Below, one piece after another: positions 1 through 6,897 of a stretch of 64,000 nt of DNA (the first letter of the stretch is position 1; every line of letters starts with the position of its first letter). Source of the stretch: Microbispora sp. NBC_01189 (lineage in GTDB: Bacteria; Actinomycetota; Actinomycetes; Streptosporangiales; Streptosporangiaceae); contig NZ_CP108581.1 in NCBI RefSeq assembly GCF_036010665.1, forward strand, positions 3,205,501 to 3,269,500. The letters are read 5' to 3'. Position numbers and translations under genes: made by a program. The notes beneath the pieces were generated by a model. It was not told the origin of the DNA and made no database searches. It saw nothing but the letters and a program-made list of their open reading frames with translations.

Positions 1-181
1 ACCAGGCCGACCCCAGGCCGAGCGCGAAGGCGCCCCAGGTGATCTGGTTGGGGGTGACGGACGTGCGGTTGGCGGTTCCGACGACCAACCGGCCGGCCAG
101 GGGATCGACCAGGAACACGGTCCACCAGGCGTCGCGCGCCTTGTACGTCTGTGAGCGTACGTCGTGAATAGTGAACTTCAT
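1..181 (-). CDS. CDP-alcohol phosphatidyltransferase family protein (N-terminal part)
   Basis: Only the first 60 codons lie in the window; the rest continues beyond base 1. The start ATG is at 181. The visible residues begin MKFTIHDVRSQTYKARDAWW and include the stretch TPNQITWGAFALGLGSAW, which is how many CDP-alcohol phosphatidyltransferases lead into their first membrane helix. This family transfers a phospho-alcohol group from a CDP-lipid, or the reverse, at the membrane. The diagnostic DxxDGxxAR motif would lie outside the window, so the assignment rests on the N-terminal pattern only. A short acidic ORF lies 62 bp upstream on the same strand. Confidence 0.6.
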   Translation of the reverse strand, partial: MKFTIHDVRSQTYKARDAWWTVFLVDPLAGRLVVGTANRTSVTPNQITWGAFALGLGSAW

Positions 182-243
182 CTTTTAGGGGGGCTTTCTG
201 GTTGTTCGGCGAGTCACGTGTTCGGCGAGTCACGGGGGAAACG

Positions 244-375
244 TCAGAAATCGTCGTCCAGATCTTCCGTTTCGTCCGCTTCGTCGTCCTGGTCGAGTGC
301 GTGCGAGTCGTCGCCCGGATGCGGCTCGTCGGCGTCGAACAGGGCGACCATCAGCAGGAGAAGAGTTCTGAGCAT
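244..375 (-). CDS. small acidic hypothetical protein
   Basis: A possible 43-residue protein. It starts with a short hydrophobic stretch (LRTLLLLMVALF) and continues into a tail made almost only of Asp, Glu and His, ending DLDDDF. The ATG at 375 has a weak AAAGG about nine bases upstream. A longer reading starting at 474 adds a basic segment encoded by a short tandem repeat and is less likely. It precedes the CDP-alcohol phosphatidyltransferase gene on the same strand and could be co-transcribed. I recognise no family, and it may be non-coding. Confidence 0.3.
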   Translation of the reverse strand: MLRTLLLLMVALFDADEPHPGDDSHALDQDDEADETEDLDDDF

Positions 376-603
376 GCCTGTGCCTTTGGGTCGGCATTCC
401 TTCGGCGTTTCTGCGAAGTTTCTTCGGTGCTTCTTCTGGGCTTCTTCTGGGCTTCTTTTCCTGTGGCTCATCAAAGCACTCGCCGGCCGCCTCTCGCGGC
501 TTTTTCCCGGGGTGCCCGGGCATGCGAAATCGCCAAACAGCGATAAATGCGGATTTAAGCGGGCGCGCCTATCGGGCGCGCGCCGGCCCGTCAGGCTGGC
601 CCG
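376..603. other. intergenic region with short repeats
   Basis: No supported gene. It holds a short tandem repeat of a CTTCTTCTGGG unit near 430-455 and, just past the TRIC stop codon, two copies of GGCCCGTCAGGC (about 585-612). The sequence is locally AT-richer around 525-560. No clear terminator or promoter can be named. Confidence 0.4.
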
Positions 604-1236
604 TCAGGCCGGCCCGCCGACGCCCCGGGCGAGGGGAGCGCGCCAGCCGTACCGCATGGCGAGGATGCGGAGCGCGAAGGCGAGCACGGCCGAGGACAGG
701 GTGGCGGCGAATCCCCGGATGTCCATCGCGTACAGGGTGGCCATAGCCGTCGAGCCGAGCATCGCCGGCACCGCGTAGAGCTGGCGGTCGTAGAGCAGGG
801 TCGGCATCTCGCCGGACAGGACGTCGCGGAGGACGCCGCCGCCGACGGCCGTGCAGACCCCGAGCAGCACGGCGTGCAACGGCGAGAGGCCGTACGCAAG
901 CGCCTTGGCGGTGCCGACCGCGCAGAACAGGCCGAGGCCGGCCGCGTCGAAGACGAGCACGCCGGGCATCGCCCGCTCGACCTGCGGATGCCAGAAGAAG
1001 GCGATGGCGGTGGCCGCGATCGGCACGAGGAGATACCAGGTGTCCCGGAAGGCGGCGGGCTGCACGCCGATGAACAGGTCGCGCGTGATCCCGCCGCCGA
1101 CGGCGGTGAAGAACGCGAGCACCGCCATGCCGACCACGTCGAGCCGTTTGCGTACGCCCTGCAACGCGCCGGAAAGGGCGAAGACGAAGATTCCGGCGAG
1201 GTCGAGCGCGGGAGTCACAGCTGTGGAGTCTTCCAC
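604..1236 (-). CDS. TRIC/YicG-type cation channel family protein (UPF0126)
   Basis: A 210-residue membrane protein with about seven hydrophobic helices arranged as an internal duplication. Each half carries the family signature: TAVGGGITRD near residue 45 and TAVGGGVLRD near residue 130. Prokaryotic members of this family form trimeric K+-permeable channels; the physiological role here is unknown. The start is a GTG at 1236. It sits between two identical palindromic decamers (1216-1225 and 1247-1256), which could be operator sites or structures in the mRNA leader. Upstream lies the L,D-transpeptidase gene on the same strand, 60 bp away. Confidence 0.85.
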   Translation of the reverse strand: MEDSTAVTPALDLAGIFVFALSGALQGVRKRLDVVGMAVLAFFTAVGGGITRDLFIGVQPAAFRDTWYLLVPIAATAIAFFWHPQVERAMPGVLVFDAAGLGLFCAVGTAKALAYGLSPLHAVLLGVCTAVGGGVLRDVLSGEMPTLLYDRQLYAVPAMLGSTAMATLYAMDIRGFAATLSSAVLAFALRILAMRYGWRAPLARGVGGPA

Positions 1237-1256
1237 ACGGCTTCCCCACAGCTGTG
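1216..1256. promoter_or_regulatory. pair of identical palindromic decamers around the TRIC start
   Basis: CACAGCTGTG occurs at 1216-1225 and again at 1247-1256, centre to centre 31 bp, or about three helical turns. Each decamer is itself a perfect palindrome. With one flanking base on either side, the two copies also form a 12-bp inverted repeat around the GTG start at 1236. This geometry fits two repressor dimers on one face of the DNA, or a hairpin that presents the start codon in its loop. Confidence 0.45.
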
Positions 1257-1296
1257 AGACGGCTCCGGCACGGCCGACGGCCCTACCTGGGGCGCG

Positions 1297-2349
1297 TCAC
1301 CCCTCCAGGCCGTCGGAGGTCGGGGAGGGGGACGCGGAGGGGGTGGGGGAACCGGCCGGCAGGGCGCTGCCGCGCTTCCACTGGGTCCAGTTCAGCTGCC
1401 AGTAGCTCCAGCCGTTGCGCCAGTCGAGCTTGCGCTTGGTGCCGGTGACCTGGACGACGTCGCCGCGCTGGCTGATGCCGTAGAACCACTTGGCCCCGGC
1501 GGGGGTGGCCCGCACGCAGCCGTGGCTCTGGTTCGACCTGCCGAGGAACTGGTAGGCGCCCGCGCTCTGGTGGACGTACTCGCCGCTGTCGGAGATCCGG
1601 ACCGCCCAGGGGATCTCCAGCTTGTAGTAGAGCGGGTCCTTCGGGTCGGTGACGCCGAGCCAGGACGAGGTCATGGTCTCGACTGGCTTCTTGCCCATGG
1701 CGAGGTGGACGCCGCTGGTCGTCAGGTAGACGTCGACGCCGTTCCTGACCAGGCCGCCGCGGCCCGCGCTGATCGGGATGGTCTTGGCGAGCCTGCCGTC
1801 GCGGCGCACCTTCATCACGTGCTTCTTCGTGTCGACGACCGCGATGTTGGCGGTGCCGACCGCGAAGCGGCGCGAGACGTCCTCGGCGGCCTCGTTGCCG
1901 GGGATCCGGCTCAGCAGGGCCTTGAAGAGCACCTTCTGGTGCGGCTTCCAGTAGGTCTTGGTCCGATAGACGACCTTGCGGTCGGAGACCCAGCGCCACG
2001 CGCCCTCGACCGGCTTCTCGGCCTGGACCAGCAGCACCGACTCCGCGGACGCCCGGTCGCGTACGGCCCGGTCGAACGTGACGATGATCGGGAAACCGAC
2101 GCCGACCCGCTCGACCTTCTCGCCCATCGGCGTGATGTCGGCGATGTCCAGGTTCGGCTTGCCCGCCTTGCGCGCCGTCCTGGACGCCGCGTGCGGCGCG
2201 AGCCCGGTTGCCTGAGCGGCCGGAGTCTGTGCTGCCGGGGTCTGTGCTGCTTCGGTCTGTGGGGCTGTGCCTTCCGCCGAGCAGGCCGCAGAGACGGCGA
2301 TGGCGGCGACGGTGAGTGTGACGTGGGCCGCCCGCCGGAGGATGTTCAC
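1297..2349 (-). CDS. L,D-transpeptidase lipoprotein (YkuD fold)
   Basis: A 350-residue exported enzyme expected to form 3-3 crosslinks in peptidoglycan or attach proteins to it. The N-terminus is a lipoprotein signal with lipobox VSAAC (Cys23). A low-complexity AQTPA-repeat linker follows, then an Ig-like domain (about residues 50-150) as in mycobacterial Ldt proteins, then the YkuD catalytic domain. The active-site motif SHGCVR is present, with Cys278 as nucleophile, and His precedes it as expected. The C-terminus ends in a short Ser/Pro/Thr tail. The start is GTG 2349, with GGAG six bases upstream. The gene stands alone and diverges from the pentapeptide-repeat gene. Confidence 0.93.
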   Translation of the reverse strand: MNILRRAAHVTLTVAAIAVSAACSAEGTAPQTEAAQTPAAQTPAAQATGLAPHAASRTARKAGKPNLDIADITPMGEKVERVGVGFPIIVTFDRAVRDRASAESVLLVQAEKPVEGAWRWVSDRKVVYRTKTYWKPHQKVLFKALLSRIPGNEAAEDVSRRFAVGTANIAVVDTKKHVMKVRRDGRLAKTIPISAGRGGLVRNGVDVYLTTSGVHLAMGKKPVETMTSSWLGVTDPKDPLYYKLEIPWAVRISDSGEYVHQSAGAYQFLGRSNQSHGCVRATPAGAKWFYGISQRGDVVQVTGTKRKLDWRNGWSYWQLNWTQWKRGSALPAGSPTPSASPSPTSDGLEG

Positions 2350-2490
2350 GGTCTACTCCTCATAGGGGGTTTCACTGCGAATTGCACTCCCTTGGAACGT
2401 ACGAAAAGCCGTTTTTGTGCGTCCGAGGCGATAACGATCAAGTAACTGTCGGTGGCGGGCGATACGGTCGGCGCATGTGTCGTCGAAGGG

Positions 2491-3111
2491 ATGGCCGTGG
2501 CTGAGCGCGCGTACGGCAGAAAGGCTCCGCCCACGGAGAGCACGGTCGAGTCCGAGGACTGGGACAGCCGGGATCTGTCGGGGGAGAGCCACCGCAGGGT
2601 GGAGTTCACCGACGTCGACATGACCGAGGCGTCGAGCCGGGGCGCGGAGTTCTTCGAGTGCGTCTTCCGCGACGTGCGGTTCAACGTGTCCGCGCACACC
2701 GATTCGGCCTTCGTCAGCTGCACGTTCGTCCGGTGCTCCTTCTTCGACGCCACCTTCACGGGGTGCAAGCTCGTCGGCAGCGTCTTCGAGCGCTGCACCC
2801 ACGACCTGATGAAGGTGGAGGGCGGCGACTGGTCGCTGACCGCCCTGCCCGGCGCCGACCTGCGCCGCGCGTCCCTGACCGGCGTACGGATGCGTGAGGC
2901 CGACCTGACCGGAGCGCGGTGCGCGGGGGCGACGATCCGCGGGGTGGACCTGTCCGGCGCGTGGCTGCACCGGGCCGACTTCTCCCGGTGCGACCTGCGC
3001 GGCAGCGACCTGTCCGCGCTCGACCCGCGTACGGCCGAGATCGCGGGCGCCGTCGTCGACCCGCATCAGGCGATCGTCATCGCCACGTCGCTCGGCCTGG
3101 AGGTGCGCTGA
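2491..3111 (+). CDS. pentapeptide repeat protein
   Basis: About 206 residues dominated by A(D/N)LXX-type five-residue repeats, for example GADLRRASLTG and EADLTGARCAG. These form a right-handed beta-helix resembling the Qnr/MfpA group, which can mimic DNA and protect gyrase. The C-terminal block after ALDPR (EIAGAVVDPHQAIVIATSLGL) is the usual capping segment of bacterial members. Several Cys-containing repeats (SCTFVRCSFF) occur in the middle. The start is uncertain: ATG 2491 or GTG 2497; GAAGGG at 2485-2490 has the better spacing to the GTG. An earlier GTG at 2452 lacks a ribosome site. Whether it affects quinolone sensitivity cannot be told from sequence. Confidence 0.8.
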   Translation: MAVAERAYGRKAPPTESTVESEDWDSRDLSGESHRRVEFTDVDMTEASSRGAEFFECVFRDVRFNVSAHTDSAFVSCTFVRCSFFDATFTGCKLVGSVFERCTHDLMKVEGGDWSLTALPGADLRRASLTGVRMREADLTGARCAGATIRGVDLSGAWLHRADFSRCDLRGSDLSALDPRTAEIAGAVVDPHQAIVIATSLGLEVR

Positions 3112-3200
3112 CGGGGACGTCCGCGAACCGTGGTGATAACCGTACGCACCGGGGGGTAGCGAGCAGTGGTAGAGCGACCACGTCGCACGAGCGCTCACAC

Positions 3201-3236
3201 ACGAGGCCTCACACGAGGCCTCACACGAGGCCTCAC
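3201..3236. repeat. 12-bp tandem repeat, three copies
   Basis: Three exact copies of ACGAGGCCTCAC between the pentapeptide gene and the aldehyde dehydrogenase gene, flanked by partial copies. Each unit holds the palindrome GAGGCCTC. The array lies 45 bp upstream of the dehydrogenase start and may be a multi-site operator or simple slippage. Confidence 0.7.
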
Positions 3237-3281
3237 ACACGAAGGCTGACACGTGCGTGCGGGTCACGGGAGGAGGCCGGG

Positions 3282-4712
3282 GTGCGGGACAGGGATCGCT
3301 GGGTGCTGACCGACGGCGAGTGGACGGCGAGCGCGAGCGAACGAGACCGCACGGTCGCCGACCCGGCGACCGGGGAGCCGCTGGGCGACTTCCCCGCAGG
3401 CTGCGCCGAGGACGTGGAGCGCGCCGTCGACTCGGCCCGCCGTGCCCAGGCGGGCTGGGCCCGTACGGCGCCCGCCGAACGGGCGGCGTTCCTGCACCGG
3501 ATCGCCGGCCGGATCGAGGCCCGCGCGGACGAGCTCGCCGAACTGGTGACCAGGGAGATGGGCAAGCCGATCGGCGACAGCCGCGGCGGCGTGGCGGCCG
3601 GCGCCGGCACGCTCAGGCAGTACGCCGAGCTGGGGCCGCTGCACCGGGGGCGCAGCCTGCAGGGCGGCTGGGACGCCACCGACCTCATGGTGTCCGAACC
3701 GCGCGGCGTCGTCGCGGTGATCACCCCGTGGAACGACCCGGTGGCCATCGCCTGCGGGCTCGTCGGGGCGGCCCTCGTGACCGGCAACACGGTCGTCCAC
3801 AAGCCGTCCGAGCGCACGCCGCACACGGGGGCGCTGCTCGCCGGGCTGATGGCGGAGGAGCTGCCGCCGGGCGCGCTGACCATGGTGCCGGGCGACCGGC
3901 ACGCGGGGGAGGCGCTGGCCGCGCATCCGGGGATCGACCTCGTCGCGCACGTCGGCTCGACCGCCGCGGGCCGCGCCATCGCCGCCGTCGCCGCGCGCAC
4001 CGGCGCGAAGACCCTGCTGGAGAACGGCGGCAAGGACCCGCTGATCGTGGACGCGGGAGTGGACGTGAAGTGGGCGGCGGGGCAGGCCGCGACCGGCTGC
4101 TTCGCCAATGCCGGGCAGATCTGCACCTCCGTCGAGCGCGTCTACGTCCACCGGGACGTCGCCGAGGGGTTCCTCGCGGCGCTCGTGCAGCGGGCCGAGG
4201 AGCTGCGCATGGGCCCGGGCCTGAACGAGGAGACCACCCTCGGGCCGCTGGTCGACCGGGTGCAGCGCGACGTCGTGGACCGGCACGTGCGCGGCGCGAT
4301 CGAGGCCGGCGCGCGGCTGCTGGCCGGTGGATACGTCCCCGAGGGGCCGGGGGCCTTCTATCCGCCGACCGTCCTGGCCGACTGCACCGAGAACATGGAC
4401 GTCATGCGGGAGGAGACGTTCGGCCCGGTCGCGGCGGTGCGGGTGGCCGGGTCGTTCGACGAGGCGCTGGAGCTGGCCCGGGAGTCGCGGTACGGCCTCG
4501 CCGCCACGGTCCTCACGCCGTCGATGGCCAACGCCCAGCGGGCCTGGCGGGAGCTTCCGGTGGGCACAGTGAAGATCAACGCCGTCTTCGGCGGCGCGCC
4601 GGGCGGCGCCGCGCAGCCGCTGCGCGGCAGCGGGCACGGCTTCGGCTACGGACCCGAGCTGCTCGACGAGATGACCCACACCAAGGTCGTTCACCTGACC
4701 CCGCTGCCCTGA
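3282..4712 (+). CDS. NAD(P)-dependent aldehyde dehydrogenase
   Basis: A 476-residue ALDH-superfamily enzyme, typical length, oxidising an unknown aldehyde to the acid. Visible landmarks are the substrate/cofactor segment VVAVITPWNDP, the Rossmann segment HVGSTAAGRAI, the general-base region LLENGGKDP with Glu247, and the nucleophile in NAGQICTS at Cys281. EETFGPVAAV follows near residue 375. The GTG start at 3282 was chosen because GGGAGGAGG ends six bases upstream; the open frame extends further 5' without a ribosome site. ENGGKDP replaces the more common ELGGKSP. Substrate is not predictable. Confidence 0.9.
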   Translation: MRDRDRWVLTDGEWTASASERDRTVADPATGEPLGDFPAGCAEDVERAVDSARRAQAGWARTAPAERAAFLHRIAGRIEARADELAELVTREMGKPIGDSRGGVAAGAGTLRQYAELGPLHRGRSLQGGWDATDLMVSEPRGVVAVITPWNDPVAIACGLVGAALVTGNTVVHKPSERTPHTGALLAGLMAEELPPGALTMVPGDRHAGEALAAHPGIDLVAHVGSTAAGRAIAAVAARTGAKTLLENGGKDPLIVDAGVDVKWAAGQAATGCFANAGQICTSVERVYVHRDVAEGFLAALVQRAEELRMGPGLNEETTLGPLVDRVQRDVVDRHVRGAIEAGARLLAGGYVPEGPGAFYPPTVLADCTENMDVMREETFGPVAAVRVAGSFDEALELARESRYGLAATVLTPSMANAQRAWRELPVGTVKINAVFGGAPGGAAQPLRGSGHGFGYGPELLDEMTHTKVVHLTPLP

Positions 4713-4748
4713 CCCCGCTGCCCTGAGCGGCCGGTGGCGGCCCCCCGC

Positions 4749-4779
4749 TTGACTTCGGGTGCACGTCACCCGCCACTGT
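4749..4779 (+). promoter_or_regulatory. MerR-type promoter with 19-bp spacer
   Basis: TTGACT (4749-4754) and CACTGT (4774-4779) are separated by 19 bp, too long for ordinary RNA polymerase. A dyad CGGGTG/CACCCG (4756-4761 and 4767-4772) lies inside the spacer. This is the arrangement of promoters activated by MerR-family regulators, which twist the DNA to realign the two boxes. Transcription would begin near 4786-4787, exactly at the ATG of the short leader ORF. No merR-type gene is in the window. Confidence 0.5.
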
Positions 4780-4786
4780 TGACCCC

Positions 4787-4822
4787 ATGAACTTGAGCAG
4801 TCGCAGGGAGGCCGCGCGATGA
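4787..4822 (+). CDS. 11-residue leader peptide MNLSSRREAAR (candidate)
   Basis: ATG 4787 opens a 12-codon reading frame whose TGA (4820-4822) overlaps the ATG (4819-4821) of the siderophore-interacting protein gene. The ribosome site of that gene, AGGGAGG (4805-4811), lies inside the leader. The predicted transcription start coincides with the leader ATG, so the leader would be translated from a leaderless mRNA and coupled to the downstream gene. It could also be a chance ORF in the 5' leader. Confidence 0.35.
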   Translation: MNLSSRREAAR

Positions 4823-5505
4823 GCCTTTTCCTGCACGGCACCGTCACGGAGATCGAGCAGGTCGCCGAGCGCATGCGCCGCGTTCGCATCGCCGGGCCCG
4901 ATCTGCGCGGCCTCGCCTGGAAGCCGGGCAACCACATCCGCGTACGGGTGGGCGACCCGCGCTCGCCACGCTCGTGGCTGCGCGGGCTGCTGCGCACCTA
5001 CTCGATCTGGCAGTACTCGCCCGACGGACATCTCGACCTGTGCGTCCTCGACCACCCCACGCCCGGACCGGGAGCGCTGTGGTCGAGGGAGGCACGCGTC
5101 GCCGATCCGGTCGCCTTCATCGCCCCCCAGGGCAGGTTCGTCGTGCGCGCGGACGCGCCGTATCACCTCTTCGCCGGGGACGAGACCGCGGCCGGCGCGT
5201 TCGGGGCGATGCTGCGCGCCCTGCCGACGGACGCGACCGTGTACGGCGCGATCTCGGCGGAGAGCCCAGACGACCGTCTTCCCCTGGCGCGAGCCGACCG
5301 CCTCAGCTGGTCCTACCGGCCGGCCGATCTCGTCGGCGCGGTCCGCTCGCTGGACCTCCCCGCGACGCCGGGTGTCGCCTACCTGGCCGGTCAGGTCCGT
5401 GACTGCCAGGCAGTGCGCGACCATCTCGTCCGGGAACGCGGCTGGTCGCGCGGAGACATCGTGATGAAGCCCTTCTGGGCCCCCGGACGGCGCGGCATGG
5501 ACTGA
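4819..5505 (+). CDS. siderophore-interacting protein (FAD-binding ferric-siderophore reductase family)
   Basis: A 228-residue flavoprotein of the ViuB/SIP type. These reduce ferric siderophores in the cytoplasm with NAD(P)H so that iron is released. The N-terminal beta-barrel contains RTYS near residue 63, the flavin-contacting motif. The C-terminal NAD(P)H-binding lobe starts at LFAGDETAAGAF (about residue 120) and ends with YLAGQVRDCQAV and the family-typical final helix and tail. It stands alone, without transporter genes. Expression probably depends on the MerR-type promoter at 4749-4779 and on the overlapping leader ORF. Confidence 0.88.
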   Translation: MSLFLHGTVTEIEQVAERMRRVRIAGPDLRGLAWKPGNHIRVRVGDPRSPRSWLRGLLRTYSIWQYSPDGHLDLCVLDHPTPGPGALWSREARVADPVAFIAPQGRFVVRADAPYHLFAGDETAAGAFGAMLRALPTDATVYGAISAESPDDRLPLARADRLSWSYRPADLVGAVRSLDLPATPGVAYLAGQVRDCQAVRDHLVRERGWSRGDIVMKPFWAPGRRGMD

Positions 5506-5664
5506 AAGGCGCGGGCTGGCGGGGCTGGACTGAGGGCGCGGGCCGGCGGGCACGGGCCGGCGGGCTCGCCAGGCTTGACCCGACATTGGGCGTCGGCGGC
5601 GTGATCGGCGGAGACGCGCTGCCTACCGTCTTCCTCGTAGGATCCGTGACCTCGGGGGAGACCC

Positions 5665-6267
5665 ATGATCATGTTCTCGGCCACCGCCGCTCTCGCCGCG
5701 ACGCTGATCGCCGGACCGGCCGCGTCCGCCGATCCCAGACCAACCGCGGCCCTCTCCGGCGACCGCGGCGGCACCACCGCTCGCGCTGACAAAACGGGCG
5801 CTGACAAAACGGGCGGGGAGGCGCCGACGCCGCGACTCGACACGGGGCTCGACAGTGGACTCGACACGGTGGTGAGCGACCCCGGCTACGGTCCATCCGG
5901 CCCGGACGACAGCACCGAGGACAGTCCTGGCGACACCACCGGCTACAGCCCGGTGTACGCGCCGGTCGCGAAGCCCGCCGTCATGCCCGCCGTCATGCCG
6001 GCAGTCGCGCCCGCCTCTCTCACCGGACAGGCCGCCCAGGCCGCCCCGCAGGCCGCCCAGCCGAAGCAGGCCGTCTACCACCTGAAGGGCAAGGACGGCG
6101 TACGGCACGACGTGGTGGTCGTCCCGATCTCGGACGACCCCTCCAAGCCGATCACGCTGCCCGACTTCGGCTTCCAGAAGTTCAAGGTGACGGACAAGCC
6201 GCGCACCCACCGGCCGCGTGCCCACAAGCACCACCATCGCGGCGGCAAGATGCACCCGCACCGCTGA
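5665..6267 (+). CDS. secreted low-complexity protein with His-rich C-terminus
   Basis: A 200-residue protein I do not recognise. A short signal peptide (ATAALAATLIAGPAASA) is followed by a long disordered stretch rich in Asp, Thr, Gly, Pro and Ala. That stretch includes a duplicated DKTGADKTG, encoded by a 15-bp DNA repeat at 5784-5813, and an AVMPAVMPAV segment. A short ordered part (VYHLKGKDGVRHDVVVVPI) comes next, and the end is basic and His-rich (HKHHHRGGKMHPHR). The tail could bind metal ions or anionic wall polymer. The ATG at 5665 has GGGGGAG seven bases upstream. It stands alone. Confidence 0.65.
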   Translation: MIMFSATAALAATLIAGPAASADPRPTAALSGDRGGTTARADKTGADKTGGEAPTPRLDTGLDSGLDTVVSDPGYGPSGPDDSTEDSPGDTTGYSPVYAPVAKPAVMPAVMPAVAPASLTGQAAQAAPQAAQPKQAVYHLKGKDGVRHDVVVVPISDDPSKPITLPDFGFQKFKVTDKPRTHRPRAHKHHHRGGKMHPHR

Positions 6268-6305
6268 CGTACGCTCCGTCGCGAGAAGCGCCTTCTCACG
6301 AGCCC

Positions 6306-6782
6306 TCACGAGCCGTCGTGAGCCGTCTCCTGCCTGGCCGCGACGGTGGCCTCGATGCTCCGGGTGAGGAAGCGCCCGATGACCCGGCGCTCCTCGGGAG
6401 TGAACTCGTCGAGCGCCGCCGACATCCGCCGTCCGAGCGGTGCGAAGAACCGGCCCGCGAGGGCCGCCGCCTGCTCGTGCATGGCGAGCTCCACCTTGCG
6501 CCGGTCGCCGGTGCTCCGGTGCCGCGTGAGATGGCCGGCCTGCTCAAGCCGGTTGATCAGGGCGCTGGTGGCGGGCGCGCTCAGGTTGAGCGCCGCGCCC
6601 AGTGCCCCGGGGGTCAGCGGCCTCCCCTCGCGCGAGGCGTCCATGATCACGGTGAGGGCGTCGAGGTCGGTGCGGTGCAGTCCGTGGTCCACGGCGAACT
6701 GCTCGGCGAACCGGTCCACCTCGACGTTGAGACGCCGCATCAGGTTCATCAGCTCGAAGGGATCGATGGTGTCCTCGGCCAC
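6306..6782 (-). CDS. MarR family transcriptional regulator
   Basis: About 158 residues with the MarR winged helix: LTPGALGAALNLSAPATSALINRLEQAG is the helix-turn-helix, followed by the wing HRSTGDRRKVEL. I take GTG 6782 as start because GGGAGG precedes it by eight bases and this gives the usual family length. An upstream in-frame ATG at 6863 would put the start inside the operator palindrome. It diverges from an MMPL transporter gene, and the palindrome at 6839-6889 lies between them. The likely role is a repressor of itself and the pump, released by a small lipophilic ligand. Confidence 0.87.
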   Translation of the reverse strand: MAEDTIDPFELMNLMRRLNVEVDRFAEQFAVDHGLHRTDLDALTVIMDASREGRPLTPGALGAALNLSAPATSALINRLEQAGHLTRHRSTGDRRKVELAMHEQAAALAGRFFAPLGRRMSAALDEFTPEERRVIGRFLTRSIEATVAARQETAHDGS

Positions 6783-6838
6783 CCGCACCACCTCCCGCGT
6801 TGCCTCCGACGTTGCCAACCGCCCCCGGCTCCACCTAA

Positions 6839-6889
6839 TCTTTCCACGGTAGAAATATTCCACCGCTGAAATATTTCACCATGGAAAGA
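6839..6889. promoter_or_regulatory. large palindromic operator between marR and MMPL genes
   Basis: Two near-identical 21-bp arms (6839-6859 and 6869-6889) in inverted order around a 9-bp centre. The arms share TCTTTCCA at the outer end and AAATATT at the inner end, and differ at two positions. The AT-rich inner part stands out in this genome. The right arm contains GGAAAGAG (6883-6890), the ribosome site of the MMPL gene, so a bound repressor would cover the promoter and the start of the mRNA. This is almost certainly the binding site of the neighbouring MarR protein. Confidence 0.75.
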
Positions 6890-6897
6890 GATGGCGG

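Noticed and set aside
3201..3236. Possible CRISPR-like repeat array
   Set aside because: Units are 12 bp with no spacers and no cas genes; it is a simple tandem repeat.
6782..6863. Upstream ATG 6863 as the start of the MarR gene
   Set aside because: It lies inside the operator palindrome, has no ribosome site, and would add 27 residues beyond the usual MarR length.
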